Shown one piece after another: positions 8,599 through 16,134 of a stretch of 64,000 nt of DNA (positions within the stretch are counted from its first letter, which is position 1; every line of letters starts with the position of its first letter). Under the pieces are notes generated by a model. The model ran no database searches. It was not told the DNA's origin and saw only the letters and a list, made by a program, of their open reading frames with translations. The stretch is taken from assembly GCF_025642155.1 (NCBI RefSeq), contig NZ_CP106798.1, positions 1,736,001 to 1,800,000 on the forward strand, given 5' to 3'. Both the position numbers and the translations under genes were made by a program. The DNA comes from Streptomyces sp. HUAS 15-9 (GTDB lineage: Bacteria; Actinomycetota; Actinomycetes; Streptomycetales; Streptomycetaceae).

Positions 8599-9735
8599 TC
8601 AGGCGAGATACGCCGGTGCGCTCACGGGCAGGGTAAATCGGAATTCCGCGCCGCCGCCGGGGGCGCGGCCGACCGTGATGGTGCCGCCGTGGGCCTCGAC
8701 GATGCCCTTGACGATATAGAGCCCGAGGCCCGTGCCACCGCGCTTGCTGCCCCGCCAGAAGCGGGTGAAGACGCGGTTCATGGATTCCTCCGGGATGCCG
8801 GGCCCCTCGTCGCTCACCGTGACCGACGTACCGACGTCCTCTCCCTCCCGGGGGGACGCCGACGGCGTGATCTCAATCGTGACGGTTCCCTCACCGTGCC
8901 GCACCGCATTTTCCAGCAGGTTGCTGAGGACCTGGTCGATCTTGTCGGGGTCGGCCCACAGGTCGGGCAGCGGCTGCTCGATGCGCAGCAGGAACCGGTC
9001 GGCGGGCTGTCCGGCCGCGACGTACGCCTGGATGTGCCGGCCGACGGCCGCGCCCATGTCCACGGGCTGGCGGCGCACCTCCAGCCGCCCGGAGTCGATG
9101 CGGGAGATGTCCAGGAGCTCGGCGATCAGCCGGGTGACCCGGTCGGCGTCCGCGTCGACGGTCTCCAGCATCAGCCGCTTCTGGTCGTCGGTGAAGCGTT
9201 CCCACTTGGCGAGCAGTGTGGCGGTGAAGCCCTTGACCGAGGTGAGCGGGGAGCGCAGCTCGTGGGCGACGGTCGCGATCAGCTCGGCGTGGCTGCGCTC
9301 GGTGCGGCGCCGGGCCTCGGTGTCACGCAGGGACACGATGACCCGGCGCACCGGCCCGGCGGGTTCGGTACGGACGTACCGGGCCGATACGAGCACTTCC
9401 CGCCCGCCGGGCAGCAGCAGGTTGCGCTCGGGCTGCCCGGCCCGGATGGCGAGCCCGCCGTACGGATCGGTGATCTGCCACCAGCGCCGTCCTTCCAGGT
9501 CCTCTAACGGCAGCGCCTTCTCCAGGCGGTGGCCGAGGGCTTCGGCGGCGGGGACGGCGGTGATGCGGGCGGCGGCCGCGTTGAAGCAGATGACGTACCC
9601 GTGCTCGTCGGCGACGACGAGGCCGTCGGGCAGCTCGTCGGGGTCGATGCCGAGCCTGGCGGGATCACCGTGCCGGGGCGCGGGTACCAGGTGCACGTCC
9701 TGCCCTCCCGGCGCACTGCTCGTGCCGACACTCAT
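8599..9735 (-). CDS. PAS-domain sensor histidine kinase
   Basis: A soluble two-component sensor kinase of about 378 residues. A PAS domain (about 25-125; DELPDGLVVADEHGYVICFN, GLAIRAGQPERNLLLPGG) precedes HisKA, where the phospho-acceptor His is in VAHELRSPLTSVKG, and the ATPase domain with N box NLLENAVRHG, G1 DEGPGIPEE and G2 GTGLGLYIVKGIVEAHGG. There is no transmembrane segment, so the signal is cytoplasmic. I chose the ATG at 9735 because GAGAGGTGG precedes it; an ATG nine codons upstream (9762) abuts a palindromic repeat and lacks a ribosome site. No response regulator is adjacent. pheS follows 126 bases downstream. Confidence 0.92.
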   Translation of the reverse strand: MSVGTSSAPGGQDVHLVPAPRHGDPARLGIDPDELPDGLVVADEHGYVICFNAAAARITAVPAAEALGHRLEKALPLEDLEGRRWWQITDPYGGLAIRAGQPERNLLLPGGREVLVSARYVRTEPAGPVRRVIVSLRDTEARRRTERSHAELIATVAHELRSPLTSVKGFTATLLAKWERFTDDQKRLMLETVDADADRVTRLIAELLDISRIDSGRLEVRRQPVDMGAAVGRHIQAYVAAGQPADRFLLRIEQPLPDLWADPDKIDQVLSNLLENAVRHGEGTVTIEITPSASPREGEDVGTSVTVSDEGPGIPEESMNRVFTRFWRGSKRGGTGLGLYIVKGIVEAHGGTITVGRAPGGGAEFRFTLPVSAPAYLA

Positions 9736-9762
9736 CCCCGCACTCCACCTCTCAGTCGGCAT

Positions 9763-9804
9763 GGGGGTCCCCCTGCTCGCGCGCAGCCGACGCTCGGGGG
9801 AAGG
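9763..9804 (-). repeat. Palindromic repeat element (family 2, copy 2)
   Basis: It shares the GGGGGTCCCCCTGCTCG start and the GGGGGAAGG end with the copy in pheT. It lies 28 bases upstream of the histidine kinase start, between it and the rRNA methyltransferase gene. Confidence 0.7.
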
Positions 9805-9824
9805 CCCCCGGGCAGGTCACCCTA

Positions 9825-10685
9825 CTAGCTCTCGGTGACGGAGCGGCACCCTCCGGAGGCGCGCTGTGCACGGGCCGACGCGTAGAGACATACGGCGGCG
9901 GCGGTGGCCAGGTTCAGGCTCTCGGCCTTTCCGTGGATCGGGACGCGCACGACGGCGTCCGCGAGGGCGCGCGTCTCCTCCGGGAGCCCCCAGGCCTCGT
10001 TGCCGAACACCCACGCGGTGGGCCCGCCCATGGTGCCCTTGTCGAGCTCGTCGTCGAGGTCGTCCGTACCGGCCCCGTCGGCGGCGAGGATGCGCACACC
10101 GGCGTCCTTGAGGCCCTCGACCGCCCGCTCGACGGGGACTCCGACGGCGACGGGGAGATGGAACAGCGAGCCGACGGAGGCGCGCACGGCCTTGGGGTTG
10201 TACAGGTCGACGGAGGCGTCGGTGAGGACGACGGCCTCGGCGCCGGCGGCGTCGGCGCAGCGCAGGACCGTGCCGGCGTTGCCTGGGTCGCGTACGTGCG
10301 CGAGGACGGCGACCAGCTTGGGCCGGGCCTCGAGGATGTCCTCGAAGGGCGTGTCGAGGAACCGGCACACTCCGACCAGCCCCTGCGGGGTGACGGTGGT
10401 GGAGATGTCGGCGATCACTTCCTCGGAGGCGAGGTGGATCCGGGCCCCGGCGGTCCGGGCCTCGCCCACGATGTCGGCGTACCGCTCGGCGGCCTCGACG
10501 GTGGCGAACAGCTCGACGAGCGTGGCGGCACCGTCGACCCGGTGCGCCGCCGCCTCCCGCACGGCCTGCGGCCCCTCCGCGAGGAACAGCCGGTCCTTGC
10601 CCCGGAAGTTCCGCCTGGCCAGCCGCCGGGCGGCGGCCACACGCGCGGAGCGGGGGGAGATCAGCTCGGGGGTGGCGGGGGGCAT
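9825..10685 (-). CDS. SpoU/TrmH-family rRNA 2'-O-methyltransferase
   Basis: A 286-residue SPOUT-class RNA methyltransferase that methylates a ribose 2'-OH using S-adenosylmethionine. It has the RNA-binding substrate domain (FRGKDRLFLAEGPQAVREA, residues ~25-100), then the knotted catalytic domain with motif 1 (HVRDPGNAGTVLRCADAAGA), motif 2 (WVFGNEAWGL) and motif 3 (HGKAESLNLATAAAVCLY). It lies directly downstream of infC-rpmI-rplT on the same strand, separated by a hairpin, which is the usual actinobacterial arrangement. The target nucleotide is not determinable from sequence. Confidence 0.92.
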   Translation of the reverse strand: MPPATPELISPRSARVAAARRLARRNFRGKDRLFLAEGPQAVREAAAHRVDGAATLVELFATVEAAERYADIVGEARTAGARIHLASEEVIADISTTVTPQGLVGVCRFLDTPFEDILEARPKLVAVLAHVRDPGNAGTVLRCADAAGAEAVVLTDASVDLYNPKAVRASVGSLFHLPVAVGVPVERAVEGLKDAGVRILAADGAGTDDLDDELDKGTMGGPTAWVFGNEAWGLPEETRALADAVVRVPIHGKAESLNLATAAAVCLYASARAQRASGGCRSVTES

Positions 10686-10739
10686 GGGCGTTCACCTTCA
10701 GCGGCTCGGATGTTCAGCGTGGGTCTCCCGGCAACAGCA

Positions 10740-10767
10740 GGACCCGCAGGCTCCAGCCTGCGGGTCC
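10740..10767. terminator. Hairpin after rplT
   Basis: Perfect 12-base arms (10740-10751 and 10756-10767) around a TCCA loop, between rplT and the rRNA methyltransferase gene. It probably ends or attenuates the ribosomal operon transcript. Confidence 0.7.
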
Positions 10768-10796
10768 TTCAGTCACATCGGCTCGGCGCCGGGGCG

Positions 10797-11180
10797 TCAC
10801 GCCGCCTTGGGGGCGTTGACGTCCGACGGCAGCGCCTTCTGGGCGACCTCGACGAGCGCGGCGAACGCGTTCGCGTCGTTGACGGCCAGCTCGGCCAGGA
10901 TCTTGCGGTCGACCTCGACGTTCGCGGCCTTCAGACCCTGGATGAAGCGGTTGTACGTCATGCCGTTGGCGCGGGCGGCGGCGTTGATGCGCTGGATCCA
11001 CAGCTGACGGAAGTCGCCCTTGCGCTTCTTGCGGTCGTTGTAGTTGTAGACCAGCGAGTGGGTGACCTGCTCCTTGGCCTTGCGGTACAGGCGCGAACGC
11101 TGACCGCGGTAGCCGGAGGCCTGCTCGAGGATCGCCCGGCGCTTCTTGTGGGCGTTGACTGCCCGCTTGACGCGTGCCAC
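10797..11180 (-). CDS. rplT: 50S ribosomal protein L20
   Basis: 127 residues, highly basic, with the family signature ([69 protein letters not shown]). L20 binds 23S rRNA early in 50S assembly, and in other bacteria it represses its own operon by binding the leader. It is the last gene of infC-rpmI-rplT, 110 bases after rpmI. Confidence 0.98.
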   Translation of the reverse strand: MARVKRAVNAHKKRRAILEQASGYRGQRSRLYRKAKEQVTHSLVYNYNDRKKRKGDFRQLWIQRINAAARANGMTYNRFIQGLKAANVEVDRKILAELAVNDANAFAALVEVAQKALPSDVNAPKAA

Positions 11181-11290
11181 TTGTTAACTCCTTGTAGCGG
11201 GGCCGCGGTTGTCCTCACGCGGCCCGAAAACGATTGGGTCCCGGTCCTGACGTATGGCGCGGATCGATCGGACGATCAGGCGCCGCAGCG

Positions 11291-11485
11291 TCACTTGCCG
11301 AGAAGCTTCTTGATCTTCGCGGCGTCGCCCGGGGCCATCTCGGCGTTGCCGGTGAGGCGACGCGTCACACGGGACGACTTGTGCTCGAGCAGGTGGCGCT
11401 TGCCGGCGCGCTCACGGAGCACCTTGCCGGAGCCGGTGACCTTGAAGCGCTTGCTGGCACCGCTGTGCGACTTGTTCTTCGGCAT
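11291..11485 (-). CDS. rpmI: 50S ribosomal protein L35
   Basis: 64 residues starting [18 protein letters not shown] and ending [10 protein letters not shown], the standard L35 length and sequence. The ATG at 11485 follows GAGGAGAG. The frame is open further upstream but homology begins here. Second gene of infC-rpmI-rplT. Confidence 0.98.
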   Translation of the reverse strand: MPKNKSHSGASKRFKVTGSGKVLRERAGKRHLLEHKSSRVTRRLTGNAEMAPGDAAKIKKLLGK

Positions 11486-11518
11486 AGCGCCGTTCTCTCC
11501 TCGTCGGTGGCGCTCCGA

Positions 11519-11541
11519 TGCCCGGTTGCGAAAACCGGGCA
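11519..11541 (-). other. Hairpin between infC and rpmI
   Basis: 9-base arms TGCCCGGTT/AACCGGGCA around a 5-base loop, with no T-tract. It may be a processing or partial attenuation site within the operon. Confidence 0.45.
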
Positions 11542-11596
11542 CGGTGGAGCGTCGCTCTTGTATCGGTTACGTCCTGGGGACTCGCGTCCCCCGGGA

Positions 11597-12253
11597 TCAC
11601 GCCTCGGCGGATGCCTCGGCAGGAGCCTCGGCAGTCTCGGCGTTCTCGAGGTCCGCGGCGTTCTGCGAGCGGCCGGGGTTGGCCTTCGCTTCCGCCTTGC
11701 GGGCCTCCTGCGCCTGACGGGCCTCGGCCATCGCCTCGGTCTTCTTCTTGTGCGGACCGAGAACCATGATCATGTTTCGGCCGTCCTGCTTCGGGTTCGA
11801 CTCCACGAAACCGAGGTCCTGGACGTCCTCCGCGAGACGCTGCAGCAGTCGGTAGCCCAGCTCGGGCCGGGACTGCTCGCGACCACGGAACATGATCGTG
11901 ATCTTGACCTTGTCGCCCTGCTTGAGGAACCGGACGACGTGACCCTTCTTGGTGTCATAGTCGTGCGGGTCGATCTTCGGCCGGAGCTTCATCTCCTTGA
12001 TGACCGTGTGCGCCTGGTTCTTGCGCGCCTCACGGGCCTTCATGGCCGACTCGTACTTGAACTTCCCGTAGTCCATGAGCTTGCACACGGGCGGACGGGC
12101 GTTCGCCGCGACCTCGACCAGGTCCAGGTCGTACTCCTGTGCAAGCTCCAGTGCCTTGGCCAGCGGGACAATGCCCACCTGCTCGCCACTGGGACCGACA
12201 AGTCGCACCTCGGGAACGCGAATCCGGTCGTTGATGCGGGGCTCGGCGCTGAT
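11597..12253 (-). CDS. infC: Translation initiation factor IF-3, with a non-canonical ATC start
   Basis: IF-3 binds the 30S subunit and proofreads the initiator codon and tRNA. The sequence runs from [19 protein letters not shown] through the linker ([20 protein letters not shown]) to the C-terminal domain ([19 protein letters not shown]) and an Ala/Glu-rich tail longer than usual. I place the start at the ATC codon 12251-12253: GAGGAGG lies about 4-5 bases upstream and the protein then begins exactly where the family does. The nearest ATG/GTG alternative (GTG at 12277) adds eight foreign residues and has no ribosome site. A rare start codon is a known device by which IF-3 represses its own synthesis. 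Length is about 218 residues. Confidence 0.93.
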   Translation of the reverse strand: MSAEPRINDRIRVPEVRLVGPSGEQVGIVPLAKALELAQEYDLDLVEVAANARPPVCKLMDYGKFKYESAMKAREARKNQAHTVIKEMKLRPKIDPHDYDTKKGHVVRFLKQGDKVKITIMFRGREQSRPELGYRLLQRLAEDVQDLGFVESNPKQDGRNMIMVLGPHKKKTEAMAEARQAQEARKAEAKANPGRSQNAADLENAETAEAPAEASAEA

Positions 12254-12337
12254 GGATCCTCCTCGGTAGCACCACACGGCAGTCTGGCAAACAGCCGCGT
12301 ATGTCTCTGTTCGTAAGACCTAACCGCGCCGAAGCAC

Positions 12338-12368
12338 AAAAAATGCCCCGGACGATCACAGGCGGGGC
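12338..12368 (-). terminator. Intrinsic terminator/attenuator in the infC leader
   Basis: On the minus strand the stem GCCCCG...CGGGGC (12345-12368) is followed by ATTTTTT. True T-tract terminators are rare in this genome type, and this one lies between the candidate infC promoter and the infC start, so it can only act as a leader attenuator. Confidence 0.7.
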
Positions 12369-12567
12369 TCCAAAAACACTGCCGGAGCACCGCCGCGATG
12401 ACCGCGGGGCGCGTTTCGGGCGACTCCACCGTCCGTACGGAACGGTGGTGGCCGCCTGACCGGGTGACCCGCCGTCCCTGAGGGCGGTCGGGTGGGAGAT
12501 CGGAGCCTCCACTTGTTGGCCGGGCCTGCTCGCCGTGTGGCATGCCTGTCCGGCCGGTCGTCACACA

Positions 12568-12597
12568 AGGTTAGCAGCATCGGGCGGCAAGGGCCAA
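12568..12597 (-). promoter_or_regulatory. infC: Candidate infC operon promoter
   Basis: TTGGCC (12592-12597) and TAACCT (12568-12573) are separated by 18 bases on the minus strand. Initiation near 12561 would give a leader of about 305 bases containing the attenuator hairpin. The 392-base stretch 12254-12645 otherwise holds no gene. Confidence 0.5.
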
Positions 12598-12645
12598 TCA
12601 GGGCCAGGTGGGGAGGGCGACCGTGGTGCGCCTATCGTGTGGGTC

Positions 12646-12990
12646 ATGAGTGAGACCCCCGACTTCGACTCCATGACCCGCGACATCGCCGAGGTCCCGG
12701 CGGTCGAGGTGATCGTGACGGTCGCCGTCAACCTGATGAGCGCCGCGGCCGTGAAGCTCGGTCTGACCGAGGAGGGCGAGAAGCACAAGGACCTGGACGA
12801 GGCCCGCAAGCTGGTGACCGCCCTCGCCGGTCTGCTGGACGCGAGCGCGACCGAGATCAGCTCCTTCCACGCCGCGCCGCTTCGCGACGGCCTGAAGTCG
12901 CTGCAGCTGGCGTTCCGCGAGGCGTCGATCGTCCCGGACGAGCCGGGCCAGGGCCCCGGCGAGAAGTACACCGGGGCTGTCTACGGCTAG
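12646..12990 (+). CDS. DUF1844 family protein
   Basis: A 114-residue acidic helical protein of the DUF1844 family found next to infC in many actinobacteria. It shows the family core (FDSMTRDIAEVPAVEVIVTV, NLMSAAAVKLGLTEEG, KDLDEARKLVTALAGLL). Function is unknown. There is no ribosome site; TATCGT (12633-12638) lies 7 bases before the ATG, so the mRNA is probably leaderless. It is divergent from the infC operon and convergent with the SseB-like gene. Confidence 0.88.
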   Translation: MSETPDFDSMTRDIAEVPAVEVIVTVAVNLMSAAAVKLGLTEEGEKHKDLDEARKLVTALAGLLDASATEISSFHAAPLRDGLKSLQLAFREASIVPDEPGQGPGEKYTGAVYG

Positions 12991-12998
12991 TCCGCCCC

Positions 12999-13043
12999 GA
13001 TCCGGTCCGTCCTGATCCGGTCCGTCCTCATCCGTTCATCCGC
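12999..13043. repeat. 15-base tandem repeat between convergent genes
   Basis: GATCCGGTCCGTCCT occurs twice in direct tandem (12999-13013, 13014-13028). A third degenerate copy runs into the end of the SseB-like gene. Confidence 0.7.
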
Positions 13044-13767
13044 GTTCGTACAAGGGCTCGCCCGCGGGCGTGGTCCCGGCCGGCAGCAGTGCCAGGTCGA
13101 GGCCCCGCACCAGGCGGGCCCTGAGTGTTTCGTCGGCCGCGAGGCGCTGGGCGACGGCACGCGTGGCCTCGGCGGGGGCGGCCGCCGGGTCCAGCACCAG
13201 GGCGAGGGTTCCGTCGGCCTCCCCGGGACCGAGGTGGGCGCTCAGCACGGCGGGTTCGGCGGCCACGGCGGCACGAACGGCGTCGACGACGGCCGGGTCG
13301 GCGAGCGGATCGGTCGTCGTACGGCCCTCGGCGAGCGCGAGCAGCGCGGGCCCGGTCAGCTCGAACGGCACCGGACCGGACATGTCAAGGACGACCGTGT
13401 CCGCCTTCTCGTGCGCGGCGGCCCGCAGCGCCTGGTGCAGCGGTACGGCGACCGGGCGGGCACCGGGGTCCCACAGGGCCAGCGCGTCCGTTGAGGTGAA
13501 GGCGGGCAGCGCGGTGCGGTCGCCGGCCTTGAGGGTGGGTACGGCCATGTCGCTGGTCTTCTCGCGGCGCAGCCCGTTCTCGTCCTCCTCGACCTCGCCG
13601 AGCACGGCGACGACCGGGACGAGCAGCCGGGTGCCCTTGAGCGCCTCCAGGACGGGCCCCACGGCGGTGCGGTCCTCGGCCCAGGCGGAGAGCGCGGCGC
13701 TCAGCCGGGGATCGGCGGAGCCGTCGTCGTCGGAGTAGCCGGGGTCGGGAATGTTCTTGTTCGCCAC
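13036..13767 (-). CDS. SseB-family protein
   Basis: A 243-residue protein with the SseB N-terminal domain fold (LLVPVVAVLGEVEEDENGL, ALPAFTSTDALALWDPGARPVAVPLHQALRAA, KADTVVLDMSGPVPFEL) and an SseB C-terminal-like half. The family is widespread but its biochemical role is unsettled. The GTG start has no ribosome site; TAGGGT (13776-13781) lies 8 bases upstream, pointing to a leaderless transcript. It sits beside DUF1844, as in other streptomycetes. Confidence 0.82.
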   Translation of the reverse strand: MANKNIPDPGYSDDDGSADPRLSAALSAWAEDRTAVGPVLEALKGTRLLVPVVAVLGEVEEDENGLRREKTSDMAVPTLKAGDRTALPAFTSTDALALWDPGARPVAVPLHQALRAAAHEKADTVVLDMSGPVPFELTGPALLALAEGRTTTDPLADPAVVDAVRAAVAAEPAVLSAHLGPGEADGTLALVLDPAAAPAEATRAVAQRLAADETLRARLVRGLDLALLPAGTTPAGEPLYERG

Positions 13768-13917
13768 GGTCCCCGACCCTATCGGGGGGTTGCCGCTGGG
13801 CTTGTGCGGCCCCCGAAACCTCGCGGTCACCGGATTCACCGGAATCTCAGATTTCCATGACGAGCTTCTAACACCGGTCTCACGGCGTACACAGTCCGCG
13901 CCCCGAGCATCGCCGGC

Positions 13918-14925
13918 ATGGAGTCTTCCCGAGCCCGCCGGCGCCGCCGCGCTCGTCCGTCCCGGGGCCGTACCCTCGTCCACACCGCGCTCGCCATCGC
14001 CGCCATAGCCGGGGTCACGGCGGGCGGCACGGCATACGTGACGGCGCGGGCGCACTCGGGCCCCGTATCCTCGGCGAAGTCGCCGTCGCCCGCGTCATCG
14101 TCCTCGTCATCGGCCTCGGCGAGCGGGGAGGAATCGGTGGAACCCGTGGCGGAACCGGCCGTTGACCGTGTCGCGCTGCTGACCGAGGCCATGAAGTCGG
14201 TGACGGTGCCGGCCTCGGCCAAGGTGTCGGCCGCGGTGCTGAGCCTGGACTCCGGCGAGAGCGCCGACTACGGCGACGCGGCCTTCGACACCGCGAGCAT
14301 CGTCAAGGTCGACATCCTGGCGACCCTGCTGCTCCAGGCGCAGGACGCCGGCCGGCGTCTCACGGCGGCCGAGAAGGCGTACGCCACGAAGATGATCGAG
14401 AACAGCGACAACGCCTCCGCGACGGCGCTGTGGAACACCATCGGCCGGGCCGACGGCCTCGACGCGGCGAACAAGCGCTTCGGTCTCACGCGGACAGAGG
14501 GCGGTGACGGCGCGCTGTGGGGGCTGACCCAGACCACTGCCGCCGACCAACTCGTCATGCTCCAGCAGGTGTTCGGGGACGACTCGAAGCTGAGCGAGGC
14601 CTCGCGGGCGTATCTCCAGCGGCTGATGAAGAACATTGAGGCCGACCAGCACTGGGGGGTCTCCGCCGTGGCGGACGGCTCCGGTTGGGCGCTGAAGAAC
14701 GGCTGGCTGGCGCGCAGCACGACCGGCCTGTGGGACGTCAACAGCATCGGGCGCGTGACGCTCGACGGCACCGCCTACCTGGTGGCCGTCCTGTCGAACG
14801 GCAGCACCTCGCAGGCGAAGGGCATCTCCCTGGTCGAGGCGGCGGCGAAGGCGGCCGTGTCGGCGTTCACCGATGGCAACTCGGCGTCCGTGTCCACGTC
14901 CACCTCGGCGACGGAGACGAACTGA
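13918..14925 (+). CDS. Membrane-anchored serine hydrolase of the class A beta-lactamase fold
   Basis: 335 residues. An Arg-rich cytoplasmic stub, one membrane anchor (about 21-43, TALAIAAIAGVTAGGTAYV), a Ser-rich linker (SPASSSSSSASASG), then a penicillin-recognising domain: SxxK in ASIVKVDIL, SDN in ENSDNASATALW and KNG in ALKNGWLARS. I see no clear Glu166-type omega-loop motif (ExxLN), so deacylation of beta-lactams is doubtful, and a cell-wall or esterase role is as likely. Transcribed away from the SseB-like gene; 18 bases separate it from the convergent mycosin. Confidence 0.83.
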   Translation: MESSRARRRRRARPSRGRTLVHTALAIAAIAGVTAGGTAYVTARAHSGPVSSAKSPSPASSSSSSASASGEESVEPVAEPAVDRVALLTEAMKSVTVPASAKVSAAVLSLDSGESADYGDAAFDTASIVKVDILATLLLQAQDAGRRLTAAEKAYATKMIENSDNASATALWNTIGRADGLDAANKRFGLTRTEGGDGALWGLTQTTAADQLVMLQQVFGDDSKLSEASRAYLQRLMKNIEADQHWGVSAVADGSGWALKNGWLARSTTGLWDVNSIGRVTLDGTAYLVAVLSNGSTSQAKGISLVEAAAKAAVSAFTDGNSASVSTSTSATETN

Positions 14926-14943
14926 CGGTTCCGAACCGGAGCC

Positions 14944-16134
14944 TCAGTGGCCGCGATACCGGCGCGACGCGCGGCGGCTGCGCCACAGGACGACCGCCGT
15001 GACCAGGAGCACTCCACCGGCACTGCCCGCCAGCGGGCCCGCCCAGCCGGAGGCGCCCTCGCTGGCCTCGGTGCTGTCCGGTCCCGGGCCGAAGTACTTC
15101 TCGCCGTAGGCCGCCGAGTGGAGGCCCTGTGGCTTGAGGCGGGCGGCGGCCTTGACGGCTGCGGCCGGGTCGATGAGGCCGAAGCCGCGGGAGTCGTCGC
15201 GGCCCCCGCTGGGCGCGTCCCGGGCGGTGTCCTCGAGGAGCTTCTTGATCTGGGCCGGGGTCAGCCCCGGGTGGGCCGCCTTGACCAGGGCCACCGCGCC
15301 CGAGACGAAGGCGGAGGCGGCGCTCGTCCCCCAGCCCTCGTAGTACTTGTGGTCCGGGTCGGCGATGACGATGTCGACACCGGGCGCGCTGACCGCGGCG
15401 TACCAGCGGCGGGTGGAGAAGGAGGCGCGGGTGCCGTAGCGGTCGACCGCGGCGGCGGCTATGACACCGGGGTAGGCGGCCGGGTACGAGATGTGGTCGC
15501 CCTTCGCGCCGCCGTTGCCCGCGGAGGCGACGACGACGGCGCCCTTCTTGAGCGCGTACTGCACGGCCTCGTCCTCGCTCGGCTCCGGGTGCGCGGAGGC
15601 GGAGTCGTCGCCGAGGGAGAGGTTGATGACGTCGGCGCCGTGGTCGGCGGCCCAGCGAATGCCCTCGGCGAGGGCGTTGCCGCGGGTGGCGCGGGCCTTG
15701 CCGCGGGCGGTGTCGCCGTCTTCGAGGATCACCCGGACCGGGAGGATCTTGGCCTCCGGGGCGATGCCCATGACGCCGTCGGTATCACCGGGTCCGTGCC
15801 CGTGGCCCGCGATGATGCCGGCCATCGCCGTGCCGTGCCGGGCCCAGGTACGGTCGCCGCGCTTCGCCCCGAACCTGATCAGATCCTTGCCCGGCAGCAC
15901 GTTGCCGTCGAGGTCGGGGTGGTCGGCCTCGACGCCGGTGTCCAGGACGGCGACGGTGATGCCCTTGCCCTTGGTGGTCTGCCAGGCCTGCTGGGTGTGC
16001 ATGGCGGACAGGGCCCACTGCTGGGCGCGGATGCCGTCGGCGTACGCGGTGGTGGCCGGTACGAGGGCCAGGGAGCCGGCAAGGAGGAGGCTCAGGGCCG
16101 AGCCGGTCAGGCGGCCCACGCGGCGGCTGTTCAT
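14944..16134 (-). CDS. Mycosin-like subtilisin serine protease, type VII secretion-associated
   Basis: An S8 peptidase of about 396 residues with the mycosin layout: signal peptide (1-32, ending VPATTAYA), catalytic domain and a C-terminal membrane anchor (GGVLLVTAVVLWRSRR). The triad is visible as D65 (VAVLDTGVEADHPDL), H100 (RHGTAMAGIIAG) and S271 (GTSAASAFVSGA); the oxyanion Asn is in SAGNGG. Mycosins stabilise and process ESX secretion machines, yet no EccB/C/D/E or WXG100 gene is in the window. The ATG overlaps the stop of the upstream proline-rich membrane gene (ATGA), so the two are translationally coupled and probably work together. Confidence 0.9.
   Translation of the reverse strand: MNSRRVGRLTGSALSLLLAGSLALVPATTAYADGIRAQQWALSAMHTQQAWQTTKGKGITVAVLDTGVEADHPDLDGNVLPGKDLIRFGAKRGDRTWARHGTAMAGIIAGHGHGPGDTDGVMGIAPEAKILPVRVILEDGDTARGKARATRGNALAEGIRWAADHGADVINLSLGDDSASAHPEPSEDEAVQYALKKGAVVVASAGNGGAKGDHISYPAAYPGVIAAAAVDRYGTRASFSTRRWYAAVSAPGVDIVIADPDHKYYEGWGTSAASAFVSGAVALVKAAHPGLTPAQIKKLLEDTARDAPSGGRDDSRGFGLIDPAAAVKAAARLKPQGLHSAAYGEKYFGPGPDSTEASEGASGWAGPLAGSAGGVLLVTAVVLWRSRRASRRYRGH

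Noticed and set aside
13918..14925. Annotation as a true beta-lactamase resistance gene
   Set aside because: SxxK, SDN and KNG are present but the Glu of the omega loop is not recognisable, so hydrolysis of beta-lactams is not supported.
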